Assembly: GCA_963558655.1 (NCBI GenBank)
Contig: CAUWHJ010000011.1
Span: 1-64,000 of the forward strand
DNA from: UMGS1590 sp963558655
GTDB lineage: Bacteria > Bacillota > Peptococcia > Peptococcales > Peptococcaceae
DNA: 64,000 nucleotides
Direction: 5' to 3'
Below the pieces are notes generated by a model, which saw nothing but the letters and a program-made list of their open reading frames with translations, did no database searches and was not told the DNA's origin. Below are positions 53,441 to 60,532 of the stretch, piece by piece. Made by a program: the position numbers and the translations under genes. Each line of letters starts with the position of its first letter. The stretch's first letter is position 1.

Positions 53441-54979
53441 GTGGAAAACAAGCAGGAAATGGTCATCGTTGTCGATTTCGGTGGTCAGTACAATCAATTG
53501 ATTGCGCGTCGTGTGCGTGAATGCAACGTGTATTGCGAAGTCGTGCCATTTAATAAAGCGCTTGCTGCTATTGAAGAAAAGCAGCCAAAAGGTATTATTT
53601 TTACCGGTGGTCCTAATAGCGTTTATGGTGAAGGAGCACCGCAGATTGAACGCCGTATCTTTGAACTGGGCATTCCTGTGCTCGGCCTTTGCTATGGTAT
53701 GCAGCTTATGGCACACACCCTTGGTGGCAAAGTAGAAGCTGCCGATAAGCGTGAGTTTGGTAAAACGGAAACCAACTTTGATACCACCGCGGCCCTTTTC
53801 AAAGGCTTGCCAGAACAGGGGATTACTTGGATGAGTCACGTTGACTATGTGGCAGATATGCCGGAAGGCTTTGTTCGCATTGCACACACTGCCGACTGCC
53901 CAGTGGCTGCGATGGCTAACGTAGAAAAGAAACTTTATGCCATGCAGTATCATCCAGAAGTCAACCACACTGAAAACGGCACCGTTATGCTCAAAAACTT
54001 CCTCATGGAAGTGTGCCAGTGCGAAGCCGATTGGACCATGGCAAACTATGCCAAACGTGCCATCGAAGACATTCGCGCTCAAGTGGGTGATGGCAAAGTG
54101 TTGCTGGCTCTCTCCGGCGGTGTAGACAGCTCTGTGGCAGCACAGCTCATCTCTAAAGCCGTAGGCAGCCAGCTGACCTGCATCTTCGTAGACCATGGCC
54201 TCATGCGTAAAAACGAAGGCGACGAAGTCGAAGCGGCCTTCAAAGATAGTGGCATGAACTTTATCCGTGTTGATGCTGCCGATCGCTTCTTAGGTAAGCT
54301 CGCCGGTGTTACCGACCCTGAACGCAAACGTAAAATCATCGGCGAAGAATTTATTCGTGTCTTTGAAGACGAAGGCCGTAAAATTGGCGCTGTTGATTAC
54401 CTTGCTCAAGGTACCATCTATCCAGACGTTATCGAAAGCGGCAGCGGCGACGCAGCCGTCATCAAGAGCCATCACAACGTTGGCGGTTTGCCAGCAGTTG
54501 TTGATTTCAAAGGGCTCATTGAACCACTGCGTATGCTCTTCAAAGACGAAGTACGCCAGCTCGGGATTGAACTCGGCCTTGCCGATTATCTCGTATGGCG
54601 CCAGCCATTCCCTGGCCCAGGGCTTGCTATTCGTGTCATGGGTGAAATCACCAAGGATAAACTCGACATCCTTCGCGATGCCGACGCCATTTATCGTGAA
54701 GAAATCGCCAACGCAGGCCTCGACCGCTCCATTAACCAATACTTCGCCGTACTGACCTCGACACGTACCGTTGGCGTCATGGGTGACTTCCGCACCTACG
54801 ACTATACCCTCGCCCTCCGCGGCGTCACCACCACCGACTTCATGACCGCCGACTGGGCACGCATCCCATACGACGTGCTCGATAAAATCTCCAGCCGCAT
54901 TGTCAACGAAGTCGACCACATCAACCGCATCGTCTACGACATCACCAGCAAACCACCATCAACGATTGAGTGGGAATAA
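53441..54979 (+). CDS. guaA: GMP synthase (glutamine-hydrolysing)
   Basis: A 512-residue two-domain enzyme. Glutaminase domain with catalytic Cys in VLGLCYGMQ and His/Glu in QYHPEVNHTE; ATP pyrophosphatase P-loop ALSGGVDSSVAA; C-terminal dimerisation end KPPSTIEWE. Converts XMP to GMP. GTG start after GAGGAGG. Second gene of hpt-guaA. Confidence 0.97.
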   Translation: MENKQEMVIVVDFGGQYNQLIARRVRECNVYCEVVPFNKALAAIEEKQPKGIIFTGGPNSVYGEGAPQIERRIFELGIPVLGLCYGMQLMAHTLGGKVEAADKREFGKTETNFDTTAALFKGLPEQGITWMSHVDYVADMPEGFVRIAHTADCPVAAMANVEKKLYAMQYHPEVNHTENGTVMLKNFLMEVCQCEADWTMANYAKRAIEDIRAQVGDGKVLLALSGGVDSSVAAQLISKAVGSQLTCIFVDHGLMRKNEGDEVEAAFKDSGMNFIRVDAADRFLGKLAGVTDPERKRKIIGEEFIRVFEDEGRKIGAVDYLAQGTIYPDVIESGSGDAAVIKSHHNVGGLPAVVDFKGLIEPLRMLFKDEVRQLGIELGLADYLVWRQPFPGPGLAIRVMGEITKDKLDILRDADAIYREEIANAGLDRSINQYFAVLTSTRTVGVMGDFRTYDYTLALRGVTTTDFMTADWARIPYDVLDKISSRIVNEVDHINRIVYDITSKPPSTIEWE

Positions 54980-54990
54980 GATAAAGTTTC

Positions 54991-55029
54991 AAAAGCCCGA
55001 GCATGGTATCATATGCTCAGGCTTTTTTC
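54991..55029 (+). terminator. Terminator after guaA
   Basis: AAAAGCC-GAGCAT pairs with ATGCTC-GGCTTTTTT (54991-55028). Confidence 0.85.
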
Positions 55030-55055
55030 ATATCTTCTGAAAGGAGAATGGCTGC

Positions 55056-55826
55056 ATGGATCTGCATTTGAATAATGAATTGGCGGATCAATATTCGTCA
55101 CTTTCACAGATATCGAGAGTAATTACAGAAGATTGGGTTAGGCGTAATATGTTTTGTCCACGTTGTGGAAGTCCTTATATCGAAGCTTTCGAAAACAATC
55201 GACCCGTTGCTGATTTTTTCTGTCCGAGATGTAAAAACGAATTTGAGTTAAAAAGCAAGAACGGCGCTTTTGGTAAAAAAGTCGTAGATGGTTCTTATGA
55301 TGCAATGATTGAAAGAATCACACATAATAATAATCCAGATTTTCTGTTTTTATCGTATTCATTGGATACATGGATGGTTGAAAAACTGGTATTTATTCCA
55401 AAATCTTTTTTTACTCCGACTACCATCGAAAAGAGAAAACCGTTATCTTCTAACGCTCGTCGGGCAGGTTGGATAGGGTGCAATATTTTACTGCAGCAAA
55501 TTCCGAAGCAAGGACAGATAAATCTTATTTCGGATGGACGCATATTGGCAAAAGATTTCGTTATTCAGTATGTAACTAAGATGGAGCAATTGACGGTAAA
55601 TGATATGGGTCAGCGTAGTTGGCTTATGGATGTCTTATGGTGTATTGATAAAATTTCTTCTTCAGTTTTTGAATTAAAAGAAGTATACGCCTTTGAAAAT
55701 GAATTAAAAATAAGACATCCTCAAAATAATAATATTCAAGCAAAACTTAGACAGCAGTTACAATATTTAAGAGATAAAGGATATATTGAATTTCTTGGTG
55801 GTGGGAAATATAGAAAGTTAATGTAA
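55056..55826 (+). CDS. dpnI: DpnI-type methyl-directed restriction endonuclease
   Basis: A 256-residue protein matching DpnI along its length, from the start (LxNEL, TEDWV) to the end (RQQLQYLRDKGYIEF). DpnI cuts GATC only when the adenine is methylated on both strands. The PD-(D/E)xK core is intact: Asp in RPVADF, Glu and Lys in FELKSK (about residues 53-67). A zinc site is formed by CPRC near 34-37 and CPRC near 56-59, and the C-terminal winged helix, a second methyl-GATC reader, is complete. ATG 55056 follows AAAGGAG. No DpnD homologue and no methylase are next to it. The gene is much richer in A+T than guaA before it, which suggests recent acquisition. Confidence 0.93.
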   Translation: MDLHLNNELADQYSSLSQISRVITEDWVRRNMFCPRCGSPYIEAFENNRPVADFFCPRCKNEFELKSKNGAFGKKVVDGSYDAMIERITHNNNPDFLFLSYSLDTWMVEKLVFIPKSFFTPTTIEKRKPLSSNARRAGWIGCNILLQQIPKQGQINLISDGRILAKDFVIQYVTKMEQLTVNDMGQRSWLMDVLWCIDKISSSVFELKEVYAFENELKIRHPQNNNIQAKLRQQLQYLRDKGYIEFLGGGKYRKLM

Positions 55827-55886
55827 TGTGAGAAATAGATCAAAAAGTATACTATTTCATGTATTTTCGAGAAAGGAAGAGTGTAA

Positions 55887-56416
55887 ATGAATGCTGTAAA
55901 GAAACAGACTAGTCTCTATGCTTGCTTTATTTTCCGCAGTATTTTGCCGGAGGAAGCGGAGCAGGCTGTAGCGATTGAGACGGAATGTTTTCCACCGCAT
56001 GAAGCTTGCAAGCCAGAGATTATGCGGGCGCGTGTGGCTGTGGCAGCAGACCGTTTTCTGGTGGCGGTGGATCGTAAAACGGGGAAAATTGCTGGCTTTG
56101 TGGATGGCCTTGCGACGAACGATGAGGTTTTGCGTGATGCAATATATATTGATGCACAGTTACATGAGCCACAGGGGCGCAATGTAATGATTCTTGGGGT
56201 GAATGTGCTGCCTGCTTATCGCCGACAAGGGCTTGCGCGAGAGATGGTAGCGCAGTTTTGCAACGCGAAAAGGTGCGTGGCACAAGACGTGTGATTCTCA
56301 CTTGTTTGGAACATCGCGTGGCGATGTATGAAGGCTTTGGGTTTCACGTTGTTGGCCATTCAGATTCCACATGGGGTGATGAGGAATGGATCGAGATGGA
56401 TGTTCGTTTGAATTGA
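55887..56416 (+). pseudogene. GNAT acetyltransferase, frameshifted
   Basis: The frame from ATG 55887 (after AAAGGAAG) reads an acetyltransferase up to ARRQGLAREMVAQF and then runs into unrelated residues and a stop at 56294. Adding one T to the TTTT run at 56256-56259 restores AQFLQREKVRGTRRVILTC and a full C-terminus ending at TGA 56414-56416, including the GNAT acceptor motif MYEGFGF. The acetyl-CoA loop RRQGLA is intact but the C-terminal half is out of frame. This is a one-base deletion in a homopolymer: a recent pseudogene, phase variation, or a sequencing error. Confidence 0.85.
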
Positions 56417-56458
56417 AAAAAGCTGTGCCTTTGTTTTTATGAAGGCACAGCTTTTTTG
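56415..56458 (+). terminator. Terminator after the acetyltransferase
   Basis: AAAAAGCTGTGCCTT pairs with AAGGCACAGCTTTTT. Its location right behind TGA 56416 supports the longer, ancestral frame as the gene end. Confidence 0.85.
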
Positions 56459-56483
56459 TGGAAATAGAAAAGATAGCAGTCTG

Positions 56484-56510
56484 TTGTTTTTGGTATGGGC
56501 CTTGTATAAT
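56484..56510 (+). promoter_or_regulatory. Promoter of the aldo/keto reductase
   Basis: TATAAT at 56505-56510 with TTGTTT (56484-56489) at a slightly short spacing of 15 bases. Confidence 0.45.
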
Positions 56511-56554
56511 AGAAGAAGGAGATAAATGCTGCAATGTTGAAAGGAGAATAAACC

Positions 56555-57670
56555 ATGAAAAAATTTGGTTTTGGTTTGATGCGTTTGCCACTTTTGGATC
56601 CAGCGGATACAACGAGTGTAGATATTGAGATGGTGAAGCGGATGGCAGATGCCTTTCTAGCGGAAGGTTTTTCGTATTTTGATACGGCGGCTTGTTATCA
56701 CGATGGTCATAGTGAAATTGCTTTTCGTGAAGCTGTGGCAAAGCGTTATCCACGAGATGCTTTTACCATTACGGATAAGTTGACAATGTTTATGCTGGAA
56801 AAACCAGAAGAGATGCCAGGATTTTTTGACGGACAGTTGGAACGCTTGGGGGTTGATTATATTGATTACTACTGGCTCCATGGTATGGAATACAGTTCCT
56901 ATCCAAAGGCAGAGGCGTTTCATGCATTTGAATTTGTGCAGAAGTTAAAAGAAGAAGGTAAGGTGAAGCATCTGGGCTTCTCTTTCCATGGTGATGCCAA
57001 GTTGCTGGATGAGATTTTGACCAAACATCCAGAGATGGAATATGTACAGTTACAATTGAACTATTTGGATTGGGATGATGCACAGGTACAGTCTCGCCTT
57101 TGTTATGAGGTGGCGACAAAGCACGGCAAACCAGTTATTGTGATGGAACCAGTCAAGGGTGGCGCTCTGGCAACGATTCCAGAGGAAGCAGAAAAGTTGC
57201 TGCATAACTTTCATCCAGATTGGTCGCCGGCATCTTGGGCAGTGCGTTTTGCGGCCACACCGGATAACATTATGATGGTGCTTTCAGGTATGAGTAACGA
57301 GGCACAAATGGCTGACAATCTCAGTTACATGAAAGATTTCCAGCCAATCACCGAAGAAGAGGCTGCGGTCATCGAGCAAGCAAAGGTGATTATTCAAAAA
57401 ACCATTGCCATTCCTTGCACCGCTTGCCGTTACTGCATTGATGGCTGCCCACAACACATTGCGATTCCTGACTATTTTGGCCTTTATAATGATATTCACC
57501 GTTTTGGCCCATCGCAAATGGGCAATGCACGTCATCGGCTGGGTAAACTCGCTGAAAAGAACGGAAAACCATCAGATTGTATCAAATGTGGTGTGTGTGA
57601 AACAAGATGTCCACAGCATTTGACCATTCGTGATTATTTAGAGAAAGTGGCAGCCGTGTTGGAAGGCTAA
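56555..57670 (+). CDS. Aldo/keto reductase with C-terminal 4Fe-4S ferredoxin domain
   Basis: A 371-residue oxidoreductase. TIM-barrel domain (about 1-275) with Asp/Tyr catalytic motif in FDTAACYHDGHSE and the YIDYYWLHG strand; C-terminal domain has CTACRYCIDGCP and CIKCGVCETRCP, for two [4Fe-4S] clusters. This fusion is common in anaerobic Bacillota and may link the reductase to ferredoxin; substrate unknown. ATG 56555 follows AAAGGAG; monocistronic. Confidence 0.92.
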   Translation: MKKFGFGLMRLPLLDPADTTSVDIEMVKRMADAFLAEGFSYFDTAACYHDGHSEIAFREAVAKRYPRDAFTITDKLTMFMLEKPEEMPGFFDGQLERLGVDYIDYYWLHGMEYSSYPKAEAFHAFEFVQKLKEEGKVKHLGFSFHGDAKLLDEILTKHPEMEYVQLQLNYLDWDDAQVQSRLCYEVATKHGKPVIVMEPVKGGALATIPEEAEKLLHNFHPDWSPASWAVRFAATPDNIMMVLSGMSNEAQMADNLSYMKDFQPITEEEAAVIEQAKVIIQKTIAIPCTACRYCIDGCPQHIAIPDYFGLYNDIHRFGPSQMGNARHRLGKLAEKNGKPSDCIKCGVCETRCPQHLTIRDYLEKVAAVLEG

Positions 57671-57722
57671 AAAAAATGCGTAACATTTTCACAAAGAGAT
57701 GAAAATGTTGCGCATTTTTTGT
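57671..57722 (+). terminator. Terminator after the aldo/keto reductase
   Basis: A 21-bp nearly perfect stem (57671-57691 with 57700-57720) ends in a T run. Confidence 0.88.
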
Positions 57723-57731
57723 TTGTCAGGA

Positions 57732-57760
57732 TTGACAGAAAGCAATGGGCGTGCTATTTT
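57732..57760 (+). promoter_or_regulatory. Promoter of the arsR-sdpI operon
   Basis: TTGACA (57732-57737), 17 bases, TATTTT (57755-57760). Confidence 0.75.
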
Positions 57761-57762
57761 AT

Positions 57763-57789
57763 ATTTAACAATTAACCTAAATGTTAAAT
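57763..57789. promoter_or_regulatory. Probable ArsR/SdpR-type operator
   Basis: Perfect 8-bp inverted repeat ATTTAACA (57763-57770) and TGTTAAAT (57782-57789) just after the -10, right for autorepression by the downstream ArsR protein. Confidence 0.6.
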
Positions 57790-57806
57790 GAAAGGCGGCG
57801 CGATGT

Positions 57807-58100
57807 ATGAGTTTACAACATACACTCAAAGCACTGGCAGACCCAACTCGCCGTGATATCTTGAATTTGCTCAAACAGGGACGTCTCTCTGCAGGAGAAA
57901 TTGGTGAGAAGTTTCCTGTCACAGCGGCTTCCATTTCGCGGCATTTGTCGGTGCTCAAAGAGGCAGAGCTGATTCGTGATCAACGAGAAGGCAAATACAT
58001 TTATTATGAGCTCAATGCTTCGGTTTTGGAAGAGGTGATGCTCTGGCTGGCCTCATTGAAGGGAGAGGGTGACCATGAAAAAGTGGATAATAGCATATAA
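57807..58100 (+). CDS. ArsR/SdpR-family autorepressor
   Basis: A 97-residue winged-helix repressor: LADPTRRDILNLL, recognition helix AASISRHLSVLKEAEL and wing QREGKYIYYELN. In Bacillus SdpR is paired with the immunity protein SdpI; here too the next gene is SdpI-like and overlaps by 26 bases, so the two should form a regulated operon. Confidence 0.88.
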   Translation: MSLQHTLKALADPTRRDILNLLKQGRLSAGEIGEKFPVTAASISRHLSVLKEAELIRDQREGKYIYYELNASVLEEVMLWLASLKGEGDHEKVDNSI

Positions 58101-59103
58101 GGAAACGCTTATTTTTACCTCATTGGTGATTCTGATCCCCATGTTTACAAGCGCGTTGATCTGGCATCAGTTTGAAGGTTTTCCACTTGGTATGCTGGTG
58201 ACCCATTGGCTTGTCTTGCTCTTTATTTTGCATGACCGACAAAATACTGAGCAAACGCCTAGCGTCATTCGTTTTGTTTTCTGGATCATGCCGGTGGTGT
58301 CGCTCATTGTGGGTGCCATACAGGCATTGGCGCGGACAAACTTTGACGGTGGCACATTGGCAACAACGGTTCTGTTTTTTGCCTATGGCTTGCTTTTTCT
58401 TGCACTGGGCAATCTATTACCTAAAGTGCGGCAGAACAGCACCATCGGTATCAGAATCAAATGGACACTTGAAAATGAGGAAAACTGGAATGCCACCCAT
58501 CGTTTCAGTGGTAAGGTTTGGGTTTGTTGTGGGCTTCTTGGCATGATCTGTGCTCTTTTTGTAGAAAGTGCTATTGCCTGGGTTCTTTTTAGCCTTGATG
58601 TCATTGCTTTGGCGCTTCTCCCGATGCTGTATTCTTATCGTTATTATCGCAGGCAACTTAACGATGGAAAAGTGGCACTAAGCCCTGTTTCTCGTAAAGG
58701 TGTTGTGATTGTAGCGTGCATTATGGTTTTACTGGCTGCTTTTGTTGGATGGTCGCTCTTGAGTGGCAGCCTAACCACAACTTTAGAGGACGAAGCCATT
58801 CATGTGGAAGCAGGCGGTTGGAAAGACCTCACCATTGCCTATGATGATATTGATGACATCACATACTTTGCGTATGACCCAAGTAAAAACGTAGAGGATG
58901 CGCGCGTGGGCGGTTTTGGCAACTTGCGTTTTGCCATGGGCAATTTTGAAAATAGCCTCTATGGTCGATACATTCGCTATACTTATGTAGATTGTGACGC
59001 TTGCGTTACTCTCAAGGTGGATGATAAAACCATCGTTCTGAATGAAGTTGATGAAGCAGCCACTAAGAATTTGTATGAACGACTCTTAGAGAAAGTAGAA
59101 TAA
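58075..59103 (+). CDS. SdpI-family membrane protein
   Basis: A 342-residue protein with about six membrane helices. The SdpI signature is clear: GNLLPKVRQNSTIGIRIKWTL (GN-PK-N-IGIR-WTL core) followed by NWNATHRFSGKVW. The C-terminal 100 residues form a soluble, beta-rich part resembling a bacterial PH-like domain, not present in the classic immunity protein. ATG 58075 follows GGGAGAGGG. SdpI protects Bacillus from the SdpC toxin and also senses it; no sdpC-like gene is adjacent, so this may guard against foreign toxins. Confidence 0.8.
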   Translation: MKKWIIAYKETLIFTSLVILIPMFTSALIWHQFEGFPLGMLVTHWLVLLFILHDRQNTEQTPSVIRFVFWIMPVVSLIVGAIQALARTNFDGGTLATTVLFFAYGLLFLALGNLLPKVRQNSTIGIRIKWTLENEENWNATHRFSGKVWVCCGLLGMICALFVESAIAWVLFSLDVIALALLPMLYSYRYYRRQLNDGKVALSPVSRKGVVIVACIMVLLAAFVGWSLLSGSLTTTLEDEAIHVEAGGWKDLTIAYDDIDDITYFAYDPSKNVEDARVGGFGNLRFAMGNFENSLYGRYIRYTYVDCDACVTLKVDDKTIVLNEVDEAATKNLYERLLEKVE

Positions 59104-59104
59104 T

Positions 59105-59155
59105 AAAAAACGTGTAGGATCTTTGCAAGAATGGCAAAGCCCTGCGCGTTTTTTT
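59105..59155 (+). terminator. Terminator after sdpI-like gene
   Basis: AAAAAACG pairs with CGTTTTTT around an inner CTTTGC/GCAAAG stem. Confidence 0.8.
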
Positions 59156-59157
59156 AT

Positions 59158-59185
59158 TTGCTCTGCATAGGAGGTATGGTATAAT
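59158..59185 (+). promoter_or_regulatory. Promoter of the putative structured RNA
   Basis: TTGCTC (59158-59163), 16 bases, TATAAT (59180-59185). The expected start at about 59192 coincides with the first base of the long terminal stem described next. Confidence 0.6.
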
Positions 59186-59191
59186 GATTAT

Positions 59192-59404
59192 GCTACACAC
59201 TATACTCATAATGGAATAACTGTAAGTATCTACTTTCTCGTGATGTAGGTAAAGTGTGCGCTTTTGGTGAAAGCGTACACTCTGACATCATAGTCACTTT
59301 GCGTACATTTCGCGGGAAAAGGTGAGTATAGGCGTGTAGTAACCCTAATGTCAGAGCTTGTATGTTTTTCATGCGTGGTTCTGCAAGGGGCCACGCTTTT
59401 TTTA
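59192..59404 (+). ncRNA. Putative structured RNA (6S-like small RNA or LysR3 leader)
   Basis: A 213-base stretch with promoter and terminator but no coding signal. The 5' end CTACAC..TATACTC (59193-59207) pairs with GAGTATA..GTGTAG (59324-59339), closing a multi-branch fold. Inside are an 11-bp hairpin (59254-59264 with 59270-59280), TGATGT/ACATCA below it (59241, 59285), and TCACTTTGCG/CGC..AAGGTGA (59294-59325, overlapping the closing stem by two bases). A terminator GCGTGG/CCACGC plus seven T lies at 59373-59403. It might be an independent small RNA, for example of the 6S kind, or a regulatory leader ending before LysR3. No known riboswitch consensus was recognised. Confidence 0.55.
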
Positions 59405-59436
59405 TTGAGAAAAATGGTTTTAGGAGGAGAACTTCA

Positions 59437-60363
59437 ATGCGTACTGAGTGGTTGAAATATTTTTTAGATATTGCAAAATCAGGTTCGTTGCATCTTTCCG
59501 CAGAGAAGTTTTATATTTCTCAACCGGCTCTAGGGAAAGCTATTGCTTCTTTGGAGCAAGAATTAGGTTATCCTTTGTTTGATCGGACAAATACTGGGAT
59601 GCAATTAACTGAACTTGGCAGAAAAACGCTTCCGATTGCAAGAGAGGTATTGAGTCAGTTAGAGCAATGCGAAATTTTAAAGCAGGAGCATTATGCACAA
59701 CCGACTTCTGATCTTGAGGGTGAATTAAATATTGTAACAGTGCCTACGATAGGAACAGGTATCATGCCAGTTATTATACAATCTTTTGGACAAAAGTATC
59801 CTAAAGTTAGGTTGTCGATTTTAGAAACGAATACAGAATTAGGTTTAGAACAGTTGTATAAAGGACGTAGTGATTTAGGGCTTTTAGTAGTTTTTGATAC
59901 AGATCCTTTTCCGAAAGAATATCAGTATGAACTTTTATGGGAAGAACAACTTTATGCGTTCATGCGAAAAGATAATGCTTTAGCAAAGAAAAAGTCTATT
60001 ACATGGAATACATTGAAAAAATATCCATTAGCTATTATGTCTTATCGGCAAGATGACTTCACGACAGTAGAACATTTGATTGAAAATGAGGAAAAAGGCT
60101 TAGATATCGCTTTACGAACAAATAATGTTGCCTTATTAAGAAGCTATGTGTTGAGTAGCGATTCCATAGGACTAGCCCATACGGCGTATATTTTAGAAAG
60201 GGAATATCAGAAATACTTTTTGTCAGGTGCAGTTTTTATTCCGATTGCAAATTCGCCATCAAGTAGATTTATTGCCATTTATCATTCTGGCAATGAAAAG
60301 ATACCGCTTATTAGAACATTTATCGATGAAATGATGACGATTATTCATGAACGATACAAATAG
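59437..60363 (+). CDS. LysR-family transcriptional regulator (LysR3)
   Basis: A 308-residue LysR regulator; helix-turn-helix GSLHLSAEKFYISQPALGKAI (in parts) and a full effector domain. Start is ATG 59437 (MRTEWLKYF) after TAGGAGG; the frame stays open upstream into the RNA terminator. It precedes PDE4 on the same strand and is likely its regulator. It is more distant from LysR1 and LysR2 than those two are from each other. Confidence 0.9.
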   Translation: MRTEWLKYFLDIAKSGSLHLSAEKFYISQPALGKAIASLEQELGYPLFDRTNTGMQLTELGRKTLPIAREVLSQLEQCEILKQEHYAQPTSDLEGELNIVTVPTIGTGIMPVIIQSFGQKYPKVRLSILETNTELGLEQLYKGRSDLGLLVVFDTDPFPKEYQYELLWEEQLYAFMRKDNALAKKKSITWNTLKKYPLAIMSYRQDDFTTVEHLIENEEKGLDIALRTNNVALLRSYVLSSDSIGLAHTAYILEREYQKYFLSGAVFIPIANSPSSRFIAIYHSGNEKIPLIRTFIDEMMTIIHERYK

Positions 60364-60376
60364 AGTATTATAATGT

Positions 60377-60405
60377 AAAACCAGGCATTTTGCTTGGTTT
60401 TTTTG
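60377..60405 (+). terminator. Terminator after LysR3
   Basis: AAAACCAgGCA and TGCtTGGTTTT pair (60377-60404), followed by TTT. PDE4 therefore needs its own promoter. Confidence 0.75.
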
Positions 60406-60424
60406 TTTGCCGTGATAACCAATG

Positions 60425-60450
60425 TTTTTTACATGGAACAGGGTAAAAAA
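60425..60450. promoter_or_regulatory. Candidate regulator site upstream of PDE4
   Basis: Perfect 8-bp inverted repeat TTTTTTAC (60425-60432) and GTAAAAAA (60443-60450); AACAGGG occurs within its spacer and again about 35 bases downstream. Candidate LysR3 target by position. Confidence 0.4.
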
Positions 60451-60532
60451 TCTTCGCTTCTATTCATAACAGGGGTTCTCTCTTATTATATAAATATGAA
60501 TTATCCAAAATATAAATAAGGAGCGTGCAGTA

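Noticed and set aside
59192..59404. T-box, TPP, purine, lysine, SAM or cobalamin riboswitch
   Set aside because: None of the consensus cores I know for these classes is present; identity left open.
59362..59436. 25-codon upstream extension of LysR3
   Set aside because: It would begin inside the terminator of the putative RNA and lacks a ribosome-binding site; the MRTEWLKY start has TAGGAGG.
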